Below, one piece after another: positions 53,915 to 61,813 of a stretch of DNA of 64,000 nt. The translations under genes and the position numbers were made by a program. Each line of letters opens with the position of its first letter. The first letter of the stretch is position 1. A model generated the notes under the pieces. It was not told the origin of the DNA. It did no database searches and saw only the letters and a program-made list of their open reading frames with translations. Origin of the DNA: Sphingobacteriales bacterium 50-39 (GTDB taxonomy: Bacteria > Bacteroidota > Bacteroidia > Chitinophagales > Chitinophagaceae); contig MKTZ01000020.1 in assembly GCA_001898505.1 (NCBI GenBank), positions 1 through 64,000 on the forward strand, written 5' to 3'.

Positions 53915-54976
53915 ATGACTTCGTCTATTTTGAAAAAAAGGATCGTTCAGCTGGTCATTCATATAGCAGCCTGGCTCTGCTTCCTGATGATCCCGTTCGT
54001 ATTCTATCCGCGACCGAGGGATTTCTCTTTCTTCACCGAAAGATATTTCTCCGCCTTCTTTATTTTGAACAATATCCTGCTGATAGCCTTCTATTATCTC
54101 AATACCTTTCTGTTCATCCCCCAATGGCTGGACAAAAAGAAATTCCTTATCTACGTGCTCGTTATCCTATCCCTGCTTATCTTCTACGGATGCTTCCCCC
54201 GCATCTATCATTCCCTTTTTGGCAGCCTGCAGCCGCTTCCGCCCCGCCCTCCCGGAAGACCCAGGAACTTTCAACAGCCCCTGCTGTCGCCGGGCAACAT
54301 CGCCGTGTTCCTGCTGATACTCGTTTTCAGCACAGGTATAAAGGTCATCAACGAGTGGCTACGCTCCGAACAGCGCACAAAGGAGATTGCCAATGAGAAG
54401 CTGCATGCCGAACTCTCTTTCCTAAAAGCGCAGATCAACCCTCATTTCCTTTTCAATACCCTGAACAATATCTACGCCCTGGCCTCCTCCCAATCCGACC
54501 AGACAGCTCCGGCAGTCATGAAGCTATCCAGCATCATGCGCTATGTCCTGACGGAAGCCCGCAACGATGTAGTGCCCCTGGAAAAAGAGATACAGTTCAC
54601 CACACATTATATCGAGCTGCAGAAGATGCGTCTCACCGACAAGTCGAGCATCGACTTCACCGTAAAAGGCGATCCCCTGGGAAGACAGATAGCCCCGCTG
54701 CTCCTGCTCCCCTTCGTGGAGAACGCTTTCAAATACGGTGTCAGCACCCGGGAACGATCCCCGATCTCCATATTATTGGAAATAGATAAAGATTCGATGT
54801 ACTTTAGTGTAACGAATCATAAGCATATCAATACCACGCTTAAAATGGCCGACAACACCGGTATTGGTATCCATAATACGAAACGCAGGCTGGATCTGTT
54901 GTATGAAGACAAGTACAAACTCACCATCGATGACGGCCCTGTCGAATTTTCCGTTCATTTAAATATTCAAGTGTAA
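53915..54976 (+). CDS. LytS/YehU-type sensor histidine kinase
   Basis: This inner-membrane kinase has 353 residues from the ATG at 53915. Four transmembrane helices occupy about residues 8-150. A coiled linker (LRSEQRTKEIANEKLHAELS) leads to the His_kinase domain with the phospho-acceptor His in INPHFLFNTLNNIYALASS. The ATPase part carries LLLLPFVENAFKYGVS and GIGIHNTKRRLDLLYEDKY. The stop overlaps the start of the regulator gene by one base (TAATG), so the pair is translated together. The signal is unknown. Confidence 0.93.
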   Translation: MTSSILKKRIVQLVIHIAAWLCFLMIPFVFYPRPRDFSFFTERYFSAFFILNNILLIAFYYLNTFLFIPQWLDKKKFLIYVLVILSLLIFYGCFPRIYHSLFGSLQPLPPRPPGRPRNFQQPLLSPGNIAVFLLILVFSTGIKVINEWLRSEQRTKEIANEKLHAELSFLKAQINPHFLFNTLNNIYALASSQSDQTAPAVMKLSSIMRYVLTEARNDVVPLEKEIQFTTHYIELQKMRLTDKSSIDFTVKGDPLGRQIAPLLLLPFVENAFKYGVSTRERSPISILLEIDKDSMYFSVTNHKHINTTLKMADNTGIGIHNTKRRLDLLYEDKYKLTIDDGPVEFSVHLNIQV

Positions 54977-55674
54977 TGCTTACTTGTATAGCCATCGACG
55001 ACGAACCACTGGCGCTGGAAGTATTGAAAAAATACATCGCCAAGATCTATTTCCTCGATCTGAAGGGCGCCTTCACCGACCCCTTCGAAGCACAGAAGCT
55101 TATGGAGACCTCTCCGGTGGATATCCTCTTCCTCGATATCCAGATGCCCGATATCAACGGGATAGAATTTTCACGCATCATCAACAAGAAAAATACAGCC
55201 GTCGTGTTTACTACCGCCTTCAGCGAATATGCCGTGGAAGGCTTCAATGTAGACGCCATCGACTACCTTCTCAAGCCCATCGAATACGACAGGTTCTTAA
55301 AAGCAGTTTACAAATCAAAAGAGTATGTCGACTATCTCACCAGCCAGGAATTACAGGAGGGATATATCTTTGTTAAATCAGATTACCAAATGGTAAAGGT
55401 CAATCTCAAGGAGATACTTTACATAGAAGGCCTGGACGACTATATAAAGATCTATCTGCCGGGCAGATCTATCCTCACCTTGATGACCCTTAAGACCATT
55501 GCGCTGAAACTTCCCGCCCGGGAGTTCATACGGGCTCACCGCTCCTATATCGTCCCTATCAGCAAGATCGAGCACATCAGCAAAAGCAAGATCAAGATCG
55601 GCGATAAGGAGATCCCCATCGGTGTGAGCTATAGCGAAAGTTTCTTTGCCGCCATGGAAAACAAGCTCAATTAG
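54976..55674 (+). CDS. LytTR-family response regulator
   Basis: This 232-residue regulator has a receiver domain (residues 1-120) with D8/D9 and the phospho-acceptor D54 in ILFLDIQMPDING, Thr/Lys switch residues in VFTTAFSEYAV and YLLKPIEYDRF. Its LytTR DNA-binding domain (about 135-232) contains VNLKEILYIEGLDDYIKIYL and REFIRAHRSYIVPISKIEHI. It acts with the coupled LytS-type kinase. Target promoters usually carry pairs of short direct repeats; none was identified with confidence nearby. Confidence 0.93.
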   Translation: MLTCIAIDDEPLALEVLKKYIAKIYFLDLKGAFTDPFEAQKLMETSPVDILFLDIQMPDINGIEFSRIINKKNTAVVFTTAFSEYAVEGFNVDAIDYLLKPIEYDRFLKAVYKSKEYVDYLTSQELQEGYIFVKSDYQMVKVNLKEILYIEGLDDYIKIYLPGRSILTLMTLKTIALKLPAREFIRAHRSYIVPISKIEHISKSKIKIGDKEIPIGVSYSESFFAAMENKLN

Positions 55675-55796
55675 GGATACTTGACCAATTCCCGCACATA
55701 TTCCCACTTTCGGAGGCGGCAACCCCAGCCTCTAATCTTACGTATTAATAAATGCCGGCCTTGGTAGAAGCCGGCAATTAGGACCAGTTTTTTCAT
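55671..55796 (-). CDS. Candidate small basic protein (41 residues)
   Basis: An ATG at 55796 on the minus strand opens 41 codons that start MKKLVLIAGFYQGRHLLIRK and end in TAA overlapping the LytTR stop by three bases. The product is strongly basic, with a hydrophobic start and a Trp/Arg-rich middle (RGWGCRLRKWEYV), an amphipathic composition plausible for a short membrane-active or nucleic-acid-binding peptide. It fills most of the gap between two genes. A 7-bp inverted repeat (TGCCGGC/GCCGGCA) lies within it and could instead be a terminator of the regulator gene. Evidence is composition and position only. Confidence 0.3.
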   Translation of the reverse strand: MKKLVLIAGFYQGRHLLIRKIRGWGCRLRKWEYVRELVKYP

Positions 55797-55848
55797 AGTA
55801 GATTTTAAGTTAAGGTTGAGGGTCACTGGTTAGTGGTTAGTTTTCCCT

Positions 55849-55884
55849 AAATTGCGTGCTATTTTCATTAAAAGCACGCAATTT
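55849..55884 (+). promoter_or_regulatory. Perfect 12-bp inverted repeat directly before an ALDH gene
   Basis: AAATTGCGTGCT and AGCACGCAATTT are perfectly complementary over 12 bases with a 12-base A/T-rich loop. The right arm ends five bases before the ATG at 55890. As DNA it is a good operator for a dimeric repressor. As RNA it would place the translation start at the foot of a strong stem. No T run follows, so a terminator for the upstream gene is unlikely. Confidence 0.6.
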
Positions 55885-55889
55885 ATTTT

Positions 55890-57407
55890 ATGGAATTCCT
55901 CAAAGATCTAAAGATAAGTGCAGATAACATAGGCACCTCCACAGGCGCAAAATGGATACATACCAAAACGCCCTCCCTGACGTCTTTTTCACCCGTGGAT
56001 GGCAAACAAATAGGTACTATCACTACCACCGATAAGGAAAGCTATAACACCGTCATCCACACGGCGGAAGCCGCCTTCCGGCAATGGCGTACATGGCCTG
56101 CGCCCCGCAGGGGTGAAGTGGTCCGCCAGATAGGTGAAGCCCTCCGGCACTATAAAGCACCTCTCGGCAAGCTGGTATCTTACGAGATGGGCAAGAGCCT
56201 TCAGGAGGGGTATGGTGAAGTGCAGGAGATGATCGATATCTGCGATTTTGCGGTAGGTCTCTCGCGTCAGCTGCATGGCCTGACGATGCACAGCGAAAGA
56301 CCCTCCCACCGCATGTATGAGCAATGGCATCCCCTGGGCCTGGTAGGCATCATATCGGCTTTTAACTTCCCCGTGGCAGTATGGAGCTGGAATAGTATGC
56401 TGGCCTGGGTTTGCGGGGACGTATCTATATGGAAGCCTTCCGAGAAGACCCCCCTATGCGCCGTGGCTTGTCAGCACATCGTAGCAGAGGTTTTTGCCCG
56501 GAACAATGTACCCGAAGGCGTTTGCAACCTCATCATGGGCGCAAGGGACACAGGCGAATGGCTGGCCGCCGACGAACGGGTCGCCCTTATCTCGGCCACG
56601 GGCAGCACTCGTATGGGCAAGGCCGTAGGAGCCATTGTCGCAGCCCGCCTGGGCAGATCCCTCCTGGAACTGGGCGGGAATAATGCTATCATCATCTCGC
56701 AGTCGGCCGATCTGGACATCGCCATACCTGGCGCTGTCTTTGGCGCCGTAGGCACAGCAGGTCAACGGTGCACCACCACCCGTCGCCTGATCGTTCACGA
56801 AAGTATCTACGACAAGGTGAGGGAAAAGCTGGCCACGGTCTATAAACAGCTGCGCATTGGCAACCCCCTGGATGAAAAGAATCATGTAGGCCCGCTCATC
56901 GATAAGGATGCCGTACAACACTATCTGCATGCCATCGAAGCCTGCAAAAAAGAAGGCGGTAAATTCCTCGTGGAAGGCGCCGTCCTCAATGGCTTCGACA
57001 GCGGATGTTATGTCCGGCCCTGTATTGCCGAGGCAGAGCCTCATTATAAGATCGTACAGCACGAGACATTCGCCCCCATCCTCTACCTGCTGAAATATAA
57101 GACTGTGGACGAAGCCATCGCTATCCAGAACGGCGTGCCCCAGGGCCTCTCCTCTTCCATTATGACCCTCAACCTTCGCGAGGCGGAACAGTTCCTCTCC
57201 GCAGCCGGCAGCGATTGCGGCATAGCCAATGTCAATATAGGCACTTCCGGCGCAGAGATAGGTGGAGCCTTTGGCGGGGAAAAAGAGACGGGGGGAGGCA
57301 GGGAGAGCGGCAGCGACGCCTGGAAAGCCTATATGCGTCGTCAGACCAATACGATCAACTATTCTACCCAACTGCCACTGGCACAAGGGATAAAGTTTGA
57401 CATTTAA
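55890..57407 (+). CDS. ALDH7-type aldehyde dehydrogenase (alpha-aminoadipic semialdehyde / P6C dehydrogenase)
   Basis: The 505 residues follow the ALDH7A1/AmaB group: WPAPRRGEVVRQIGEALR, YEMGKSLQEGYGEVQEMIDI, CDFAVGLSRQLHGLTMHSER, PLGLVGIISAFNFPVAVWSW and KPSEKTPLCA. Catalytic E260 (LELGGNNA) and C294 (TAGQRCTTTRRL) are present. The C-terminal GGAFGGEKETGGGRESGSDA is typical. The enzyme oxidises 2-aminoadipate 6-semialdehyde (in equilibrium with piperideine-6-carboxylate) to 2-aminoadipate in lysine breakdown; other aldehydes may also be used. It stands alone behind a striking inverted repeat that may control it. Confidence 0.9.
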   Translation: MEFLKDLKISADNIGTSTGAKWIHTKTPSLTSFSPVDGKQIGTITTTDKESYNTVIHTAEAAFRQWRTWPAPRRGEVVRQIGEALRHYKAPLGKLVSYEMGKSLQEGYGEVQEMIDICDFAVGLSRQLHGLTMHSERPSHRMYEQWHPLGLVGIISAFNFPVAVWSWNSMLAWVCGDVSIWKPSEKTPLCAVACQHIVAEVFARNNVPEGVCNLIMGARDTGEWLAADERVALISATGSTRMGKAVGAIVAARLGRSLLELGGNNAIIISQSADLDIAIPGAVFGAVGTAGQRCTTTRRLIVHESIYDKVREKLATVYKQLRIGNPLDEKNHVGPLIDKDAVQHYLHAIEACKKEGGKFLVEGAVLNGFDSGCYVRPCIAEAEPHYKIVQHETFAPILYLLKYKTVDEAIAIQNGVPQGLSSSIMTLNLREAEQFLSAAGSDCGIANVNIGTSGAEIGGAFGGEKETGGGRESGSDAWKAYMRRQTNTINYSTQLPLAQGIKFDI

Positions 57408-57479
57408 AAGGCTGGACCCGGTGTGGATCGATAATAATTTGGCATTCTGAAGCGTTATCCTTCAGATCACCCATAAACT

Positions 57480-59369
57480 ATGATCCACTCCGGTACCAAA
57501 GCCCTTACTGCATATAGAAAAGTTATCTTTTTGGCGGCGCTGGCGTTCGCCCTTACCTGCCGCCAGCAGACCCTGGCTCAGATAAGATTGGGGGTCATCG
57601 GTGGGATACATTCCGCTAACATACTGGAAAAGAATAGCTTGCCTAATTGGGATAGCACGACAAAGCCATTCCAGTCCTCCCTTTCCGGCTTTCAGCTGGG
57701 CGTTATTGTGGAAGTTCCATTGGGAAATAAAGGGTTCTTCTTCCAGCCGGCTATCGCCTACTCCGCCAAAGGGAGAAAGTATACCAGGGACAACGATTCG
57801 GCCACCAGCCATCTCACGGACACCGTTTACACCCGGCAAAATCTGCACACCAACTACATCGATGTTCCCCTGAACATTACTTATAAATTCTATCTTTCCA
57901 GCAATCGTAAGAACAGTTTTTTCCTCAGCGCAGGCCCCCAGATAAGCTTTTTTTACAGCGGCAAGACCACCAACGAGACCCTTGCCTGGAAAAATGACAC
58001 GGCAACCCAATATACCAATGAAACCGATCCGGTGGCAGTAGGCAAAGGCGCCAATACCTTCAAAACAGTGGATATCGGGATCAATGGCCGGGCGGGCTTC
58101 GAGCTGGGCAATATCATGCTCAGCGCCTACTTCAGCAGGGGATTCAGCAATATCTACCATGCCACCTATCCTGGTACCTTCCATCATCAGTTGATGGGAG
58201 CATCCCTGGGTATCTGGCTTTCTTCTACCGGCGTTCCCGTTCCTCTCAAAAAGAAGGACACGGATATGGACGGCATCCCGGACGACCAGGACGCCTGCCC
58301 CCTCAAGCCGGGCACGGCCAAATGGCATGGCTGCCCCGTACCCGATACGGATCATGATGGCATAGACGACGAACATGACTCTTGTAAGAATCAGCCCGGT
58401 CTGGCGCGCTACAACGGCTGTCCCATTCCGGACTCGGACGGCGACGGGGTCAACGATGAAGAGGATAAATGTCCCCACCAGCCCGGTCTGGCACGCTATA
58501 ACGGCTGCCCCATCCCCGACAGGGACGGCGATGGTGTCAACGACGAAGAAGACAAATGTCCTGATACACCCGGCACCGTAGAGAATCACGGCTGTCCGGA
58601 GATCAAAAAAGAGACGACAGATACGATCAATTACATCGCTCATAATATTATGTTCAACTCATCCAGCGATCAGCTTATGGATAGCTCTTATGTGGCCCTG
58701 GACGCGCTGGCAACGCTGATGAAAGATCATCCGGAATGGTATCTAACCATCGAAGGCTATACGGATAACTCGGGCAGGGCCGAAAAGAATCTCGAGCTGT
58801 CCCAGAAACGGGCCATCGCTGTCAAGAACTACCTGATCAAAAAAGATATAGCCGAAAGCCGCCTCGCGGCCACGGGCCTTGGGCAGGAACACCCCGTTGC
58901 CGACAACAGCACCCCTGCCGGCAGGACTATCAACAGGCGCGTGGAATTGAAGATCAGTCAGGGTAAACAACAGGATGGCCCACCGGAGATAAAAAAGGAG
59001 ATAAACCAGGAGACAATAGAAAAGATCAATGACATCGCTCATAATGTTATATTCCATTCATCCAACGATAAGTTCACCGATAGCTCCCTCCTGACCCTGG
59101 ATACGCTGGTGTCAATGATGAAAGATCATCCGGAATGGCATCTGACCATCGAAGGCTATACCGACAGCTCCGGCCGGGCCCAGACCAACCTTCTGCTGTC
59201 CCGGAAACGGGCGCTTGCCGTCAAGAACTACCTGATCAAAAAAGGTATAGCCGCAAGCCGTCTCATCTCTATGGGTTTTGGGCAGAAAGACCCCATCGCC
59301 GACAACAGTACCCCCGCCGGAAGGGCTATCAATAGACGGATAGAATTGAAGCTTAGCCGGGAAAAATAA
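57480..59369 (+). CDS. Outer-membrane protein: PorT-like barrel, thrombospondin type 3 repeats, two OmpA domains
   Basis: This 629-residue protein has a signal peptide (about 1-33), then a beta-barrel of the OMP_b-brl type (about 34-248: GVIGGIHSANILEK, FFFQPAIAYSAKGRKY, FFLSAGPQISFFYSG). Four Asp-rich calcium-binding thrombospondin type 3 repeats follow (about 258-372: DTDMDGIPDDQDACP, DGDGVNDEEDKCP twice). Two consecutive OmpA peptidoglycan-binding domains end the protein (about 374-496 and 503-629). The OmpA domains are highly similar to each other, a tandem duplication within the gene. It would tie the outer membrane to the murein. It is a single gene. Confidence 0.88.
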   Translation: MIHSGTKALTAYRKVIFLAALAFALTCRQQTLAQIRLGVIGGIHSANILEKNSLPNWDSTTKPFQSSLSGFQLGVIVEVPLGNKGFFFQPAIAYSAKGRKYTRDNDSATSHLTDTVYTRQNLHTNYIDVPLNITYKFYLSSNRKNSFFLSAGPQISFFYSGKTTNETLAWKNDTATQYTNETDPVAVGKGANTFKTVDIGINGRAGFELGNIMLSAYFSRGFSNIYHATYPGTFHHQLMGASLGIWLSSTGVPVPLKKKDTDMDGIPDDQDACPLKPGTAKWHGCPVPDTDHDGIDDEHDSCKNQPGLARYNGCPIPDSDGDGVNDEEDKCPHQPGLARYNGCPIPDRDGDGVNDEEDKCPDTPGTVENHGCPEIKKETTDTINYIAHNIMFNSSSDQLMDSSYVALDALATLMKDHPEWYLTIEGYTDNSGRAEKNLELSQKRAIAVKNYLIKKDIAESRLAATGLGQEHPVADNSTPAGRTINRRVELKISQGKQQDGPPEIKKEINQETIEKINDIAHNVIFHSSNDKFTDSSLLTLDTLVSMMKDHPEWHLTIEGYTDSSGRAQTNLLLSRKRALAVKNYLIKKGIAASRLISMGFGQKDPIADNSTPAGRAINRRIELKLSREK

Positions 59370-59410
59370 TTAGAAGAACCCTTTAAAAAGGACAACTTTA
59401 ACAACTTTAT

Positions 59411-59460
59411 AAGGCCATCCATGTAATTTGCAGCGTGAGATGGCCTTTGTTTTATTATTT
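59411..59460 (+). terminator. Terminator of the OmpA-family gene
   Basis: AAGGCCATC (59411-59419) and GATGGCCTT (59439-59447) form a 9-bp stem followed by TGTTTTATTATTTT. Confidence 0.75.
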
Positions 59461-59503
59461 TACATATAGTTAAAGTTACACCACTAAAATACACGCTACA
59501 CAC

Positions 59504-61222
59504 ATGAAGTTAAGTTCTAAGGGGTGGATGAGTGTACTCCTTTGGGGAGCCTTTCCGCTGACGATGTTTGCACAAGGAAATTCCGTACACACAGAGCTGC
59601 CAAAAGGCTGGCACCTGCTGGACAAAGATAAGGATGGATACTACGGCATCAGTATGGACAAAGCCTATGAATTCACCCGCCAAAAAAAATTAAAGAGCAA
59701 GACAGTCCTGGTTGCTGTCATCGACTCAGGAGTAGATACGCTCCACGAAGACCTCAAGAACATCCTCTGGACCAATCCCAAAGAGATCCCCGGTAACGGC
59801 ATCGACGACGATCACAACGGCTATGTAGACGATATCCATGGTTGGAACTTCATTGGAGGCAAGGACGGCCGTAATGTAAAGGACGATGCACAAGAGGAAG
59901 CCCGTGTATATTATCATTTCAAAGAACAGTTCGATCTGAAACAGCTGGATTCCAGCAAATGGAACCAGGACGACAAGGATAATTATCATATGTGGGTCAA
60001 AGCCCGCAAAACGGTAATGGGCGACGAAGGCCCCGATGCCATCATCGATCTGGGAATGCTGCACAAGGTCCTCAATGCCTGTATCAAAAGCGACAGCATT
60101 CTCCAAAAAGCAATGGGCAGGATGGAATACACCGGCAATGAGCTGGATTCCTTCCAGGCGCCCAACCCCGAAGCCAGGAGCGCCAAGTCTGTTTTCCTCT
60201 ATCCTTTCAAGGCCAATAAGATCATGGACATGACCAATAAGGCCTTCCTCAATGAATTCACCGAGCAGGTAGACCAGGAAGAAAAAAAGATCTCCGCCAG
60301 GAACACTCCCCCAAAAGACTATCGCCATGACATAGTCAAGGACAATGAGGATGATATCAACGACCGCTATTATGGCAATAATGATGTAATGGCAGGCGAC
60401 CCCATGCACGGCACCCATGTATCCGGCATCATCGGCGCGGAAAGAGGCAATGGCAAGGGCATGGATGGCGTAGCCGACAACGTACGCATCATGATGATCC
60501 GCGCCGTACCCAATGGAGACGAGCATGACAAGGACATTGCCCTGGCTATCCGTTACGCCGTAGACAATGGCGCCCGTGTCATCAATATGAGCTTTGGAAA
60601 GAATCTCTCTCCGGAAAAGAAATGGGTGGACTCCGCCGTCAAATACGCGGAAAGTAAAGGAGTGTTGCTAGTGCATGCTGCCGGTAACGACAATGCCGAC
60701 GTGGACACTGCCGACAATTTCCCTAACCCGAATGGGCTGCATTCGAATTATACAGCCTCCAACTGGATCACGGTAGGCGCCAGCAGCGACCCCCTGGCTG
60801 AGCCCGGCTTTTCAAGCTATACAGCCTCTTTCTCCAATTACGGCAAGCAGGAAGTGGATGTATTCGCCCCCGGCACCCGTATCTATTCCACCTTGCCCGG
60901 AGGAAAGAACTATGGCAACCTGCAAGGCACCAGCATGGCGGCACCCGTCGTTACAGGTCTGGCAGCCTTTATCCTGGAATATTATCCCAGTCTCACTGCT
61001 CAACAGGTAAAATATTGCATCGAACATTCGGCCGTTCCGCCCCCGGGCAAAGTAAAGAAACCCGGCAGCGACAATGAATGGGTCGACCTTACCGATATTT
61101 CCAAATCCGGAGGTATCATCAATGCTTACGAGGCCATCAAAATGGCAGCCACACTCTCTACTACGGATGCACATCGAAACGACAAGTTCCAAAAATCAAC
61201 ACTTAGTAATAAAAAGGACTAA
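59504..61222 (+). CDS. Secreted S8-family subtilisin-like serine protease
   Basis: The 572 residues begin with signal peptide MKLSSKGWMSVLLWGAFPLTMFAQ. The triad is D74 (VAVIDSGVDT), H302 (MHGTHVSGIIGA) and S477 (GTSMAAPVVTG), with oxyanion N395 (HAAGND). The Asp-His distance of 228 residues is far beyond the 32 of subtilisin. The insert holds an Asp/Asn-rich calcium-like loop (NGIDDDHNGYVDDIHGWNF) and a mostly helical charged region. No inhibitor-like propeptide is evident; only about 40 residues precede the catalytic core. No C-terminal sorting domain (Por type) is present. Confidence 0.92.
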   Translation: MKLSSKGWMSVLLWGAFPLTMFAQGNSVHTELPKGWHLLDKDKDGYYGISMDKAYEFTRQKKLKSKTVLVAVIDSGVDTLHEDLKNILWTNPKEIPGNGIDDDHNGYVDDIHGWNFIGGKDGRNVKDDAQEEARVYYHFKEQFDLKQLDSSKWNQDDKDNYHMWVKARKTVMGDEGPDAIIDLGMLHKVLNACIKSDSILQKAMGRMEYTGNELDSFQAPNPEARSAKSVFLYPFKANKIMDMTNKAFLNEFTEQVDQEEKKISARNTPPKDYRHDIVKDNEDDINDRYYGNNDVMAGDPMHGTHVSGIIGAERGNGKGMDGVADNVRIMMIRAVPNGDEHDKDIALAIRYAVDNGARVINMSFGKNLSPEKKWVDSAVKYAESKGVLLVHAAGNDNADVDTADNFPNPNGLHSNYTASNWITVGASSDPLAEPGFSSYTASFSNYGKQEVDVFAPGTRIYSTLPGGKNYGNLQGTSMAAPVVTGLAAFILEYYPSLTAQQVKYCIEHSAVPPPGKVKKPGSDNEWVDLTDISKSGGIINAYEAIKMAATLSTTDAHRNDKFQKSTLSNKKD

Positions 61223-61228
61223 GAGAAG

Positions 61229-61252
61229 CCGGGCAAATGCCCGGTTTTTTTT
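61229..61252 (+). terminator. Terminator of the subtilase gene
   Basis: CCGGGC-AAAT-GCCCGG is followed by eight T, a few bases after the stop. Confidence 0.85.
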
Positions 61253-61273
61253 ATATTTAATTAAAATATATTT

Positions 61274-61783
61274 ATGCTCCCGCGCTCAGAGATCATTCCG
61301 GCAGAATTCTACCAGCCTTATATCGACCTGATAAAAGAAGACGACATCCATAAAGCCCTGGAAAAAAACACCCGTCAGTTCCGGAAATTCCTAAAAAGAA
61401 TACCCCGTAAAAAAATAGATTATGCTTATGCCGAAGGCAAATGGACCATCCGGGAAGTGCTTCAGCATATCATCGACGCCGAAAGGGTATTCAGCTACCG
61501 CGCCACGGCCTTTTCGCGGCTGGATACTACCCCTCTCCCCGGCTTTGACGAGAATACCTGGGCTGCCAATGCCGGCGCCACAGAACGTAGCTGGATGGAG
61601 CTGCAAGAGGAATGGCGCTTATTGCGAAAGTCAAATATATTGCTCTTTGAATCTTTCTCAGACCATCAGTTAGGCTTCCATGGCCAGGCCAATGGACGCC
61701 CCCTTAACGCATTTACAATTGGCTTTATCATGTCCGGGCACGTCGCCCACCACATGCGGATTATCAAAGAAAGATATCTATAA
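61274..61783 (+). CDS. DinB-like superfamily protein
   Basis: This 169-residue four-helix-bundle protein has the three metal-site positions of DinB/YfiT-type proteins: His in REVLQHIIDAERVFSYR and two His in GHVAHHMRIIKERYL. The KWTIREVL and FTIGFIMSGH stretches are family-typical. Members are small metal-binding enzymes, often thiol-S-transferases; in organisms with bacillithiol (bshC is in this window) DinB-like proteins can use this thiol. That link is an inference. It is a single gene convergent with the Tsp protease gene across a shared terminator. Confidence 0.85.
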   Translation: MLPRSEIIPAEFYQPYIDLIKEDDIHKALEKNTRQFRKFLKRIPRKKIDYAYAEGKWTIREVLQHIIDAERVFSYRATAFSRLDTTPLPGFDENTWAANAGATERSWMELQEEWRLLRKSNILLFESFSDHQLGFHGQANGRPLNAFTIGFIMSGHVAHHMRIIKERYL

Positions 61784-61812
61784 AAAAAGGCCGGTTAACA
61801 CCGGCCTTTTTA
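61782..61812. terminator. Bidirectional terminator between the DinB-like and Prc genes
   Basis: AAAAAGGCCGG-TTAACA-CCGGCCTTTTT is a perfect 11-bp stem with A and T runs on both sides, placed exactly between the two convergent stop codons. Confidence 0.88.
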
Positions 61813-61813
61813 G

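Noticed and set aside
56454-57386. A 310-codon minus-strand frame
   Set aside because: Antisense to the ALDH7-type gene, which has both catalytic residues in frame.
58258-58600. Repeated DNA considered as a CRISPR-like or satellite array
   Set aside because: The repeats are in frame and encode Asp-rich thrombospondin type 3 units of the OmpA-family protein.
57462-58643. A 393-codon minus-strand frame with repeated hydrophobic blocks
   Set aside because: The repeats mirror the thrombospondin type 3 repeats of the plus-strand OmpA-family gene.
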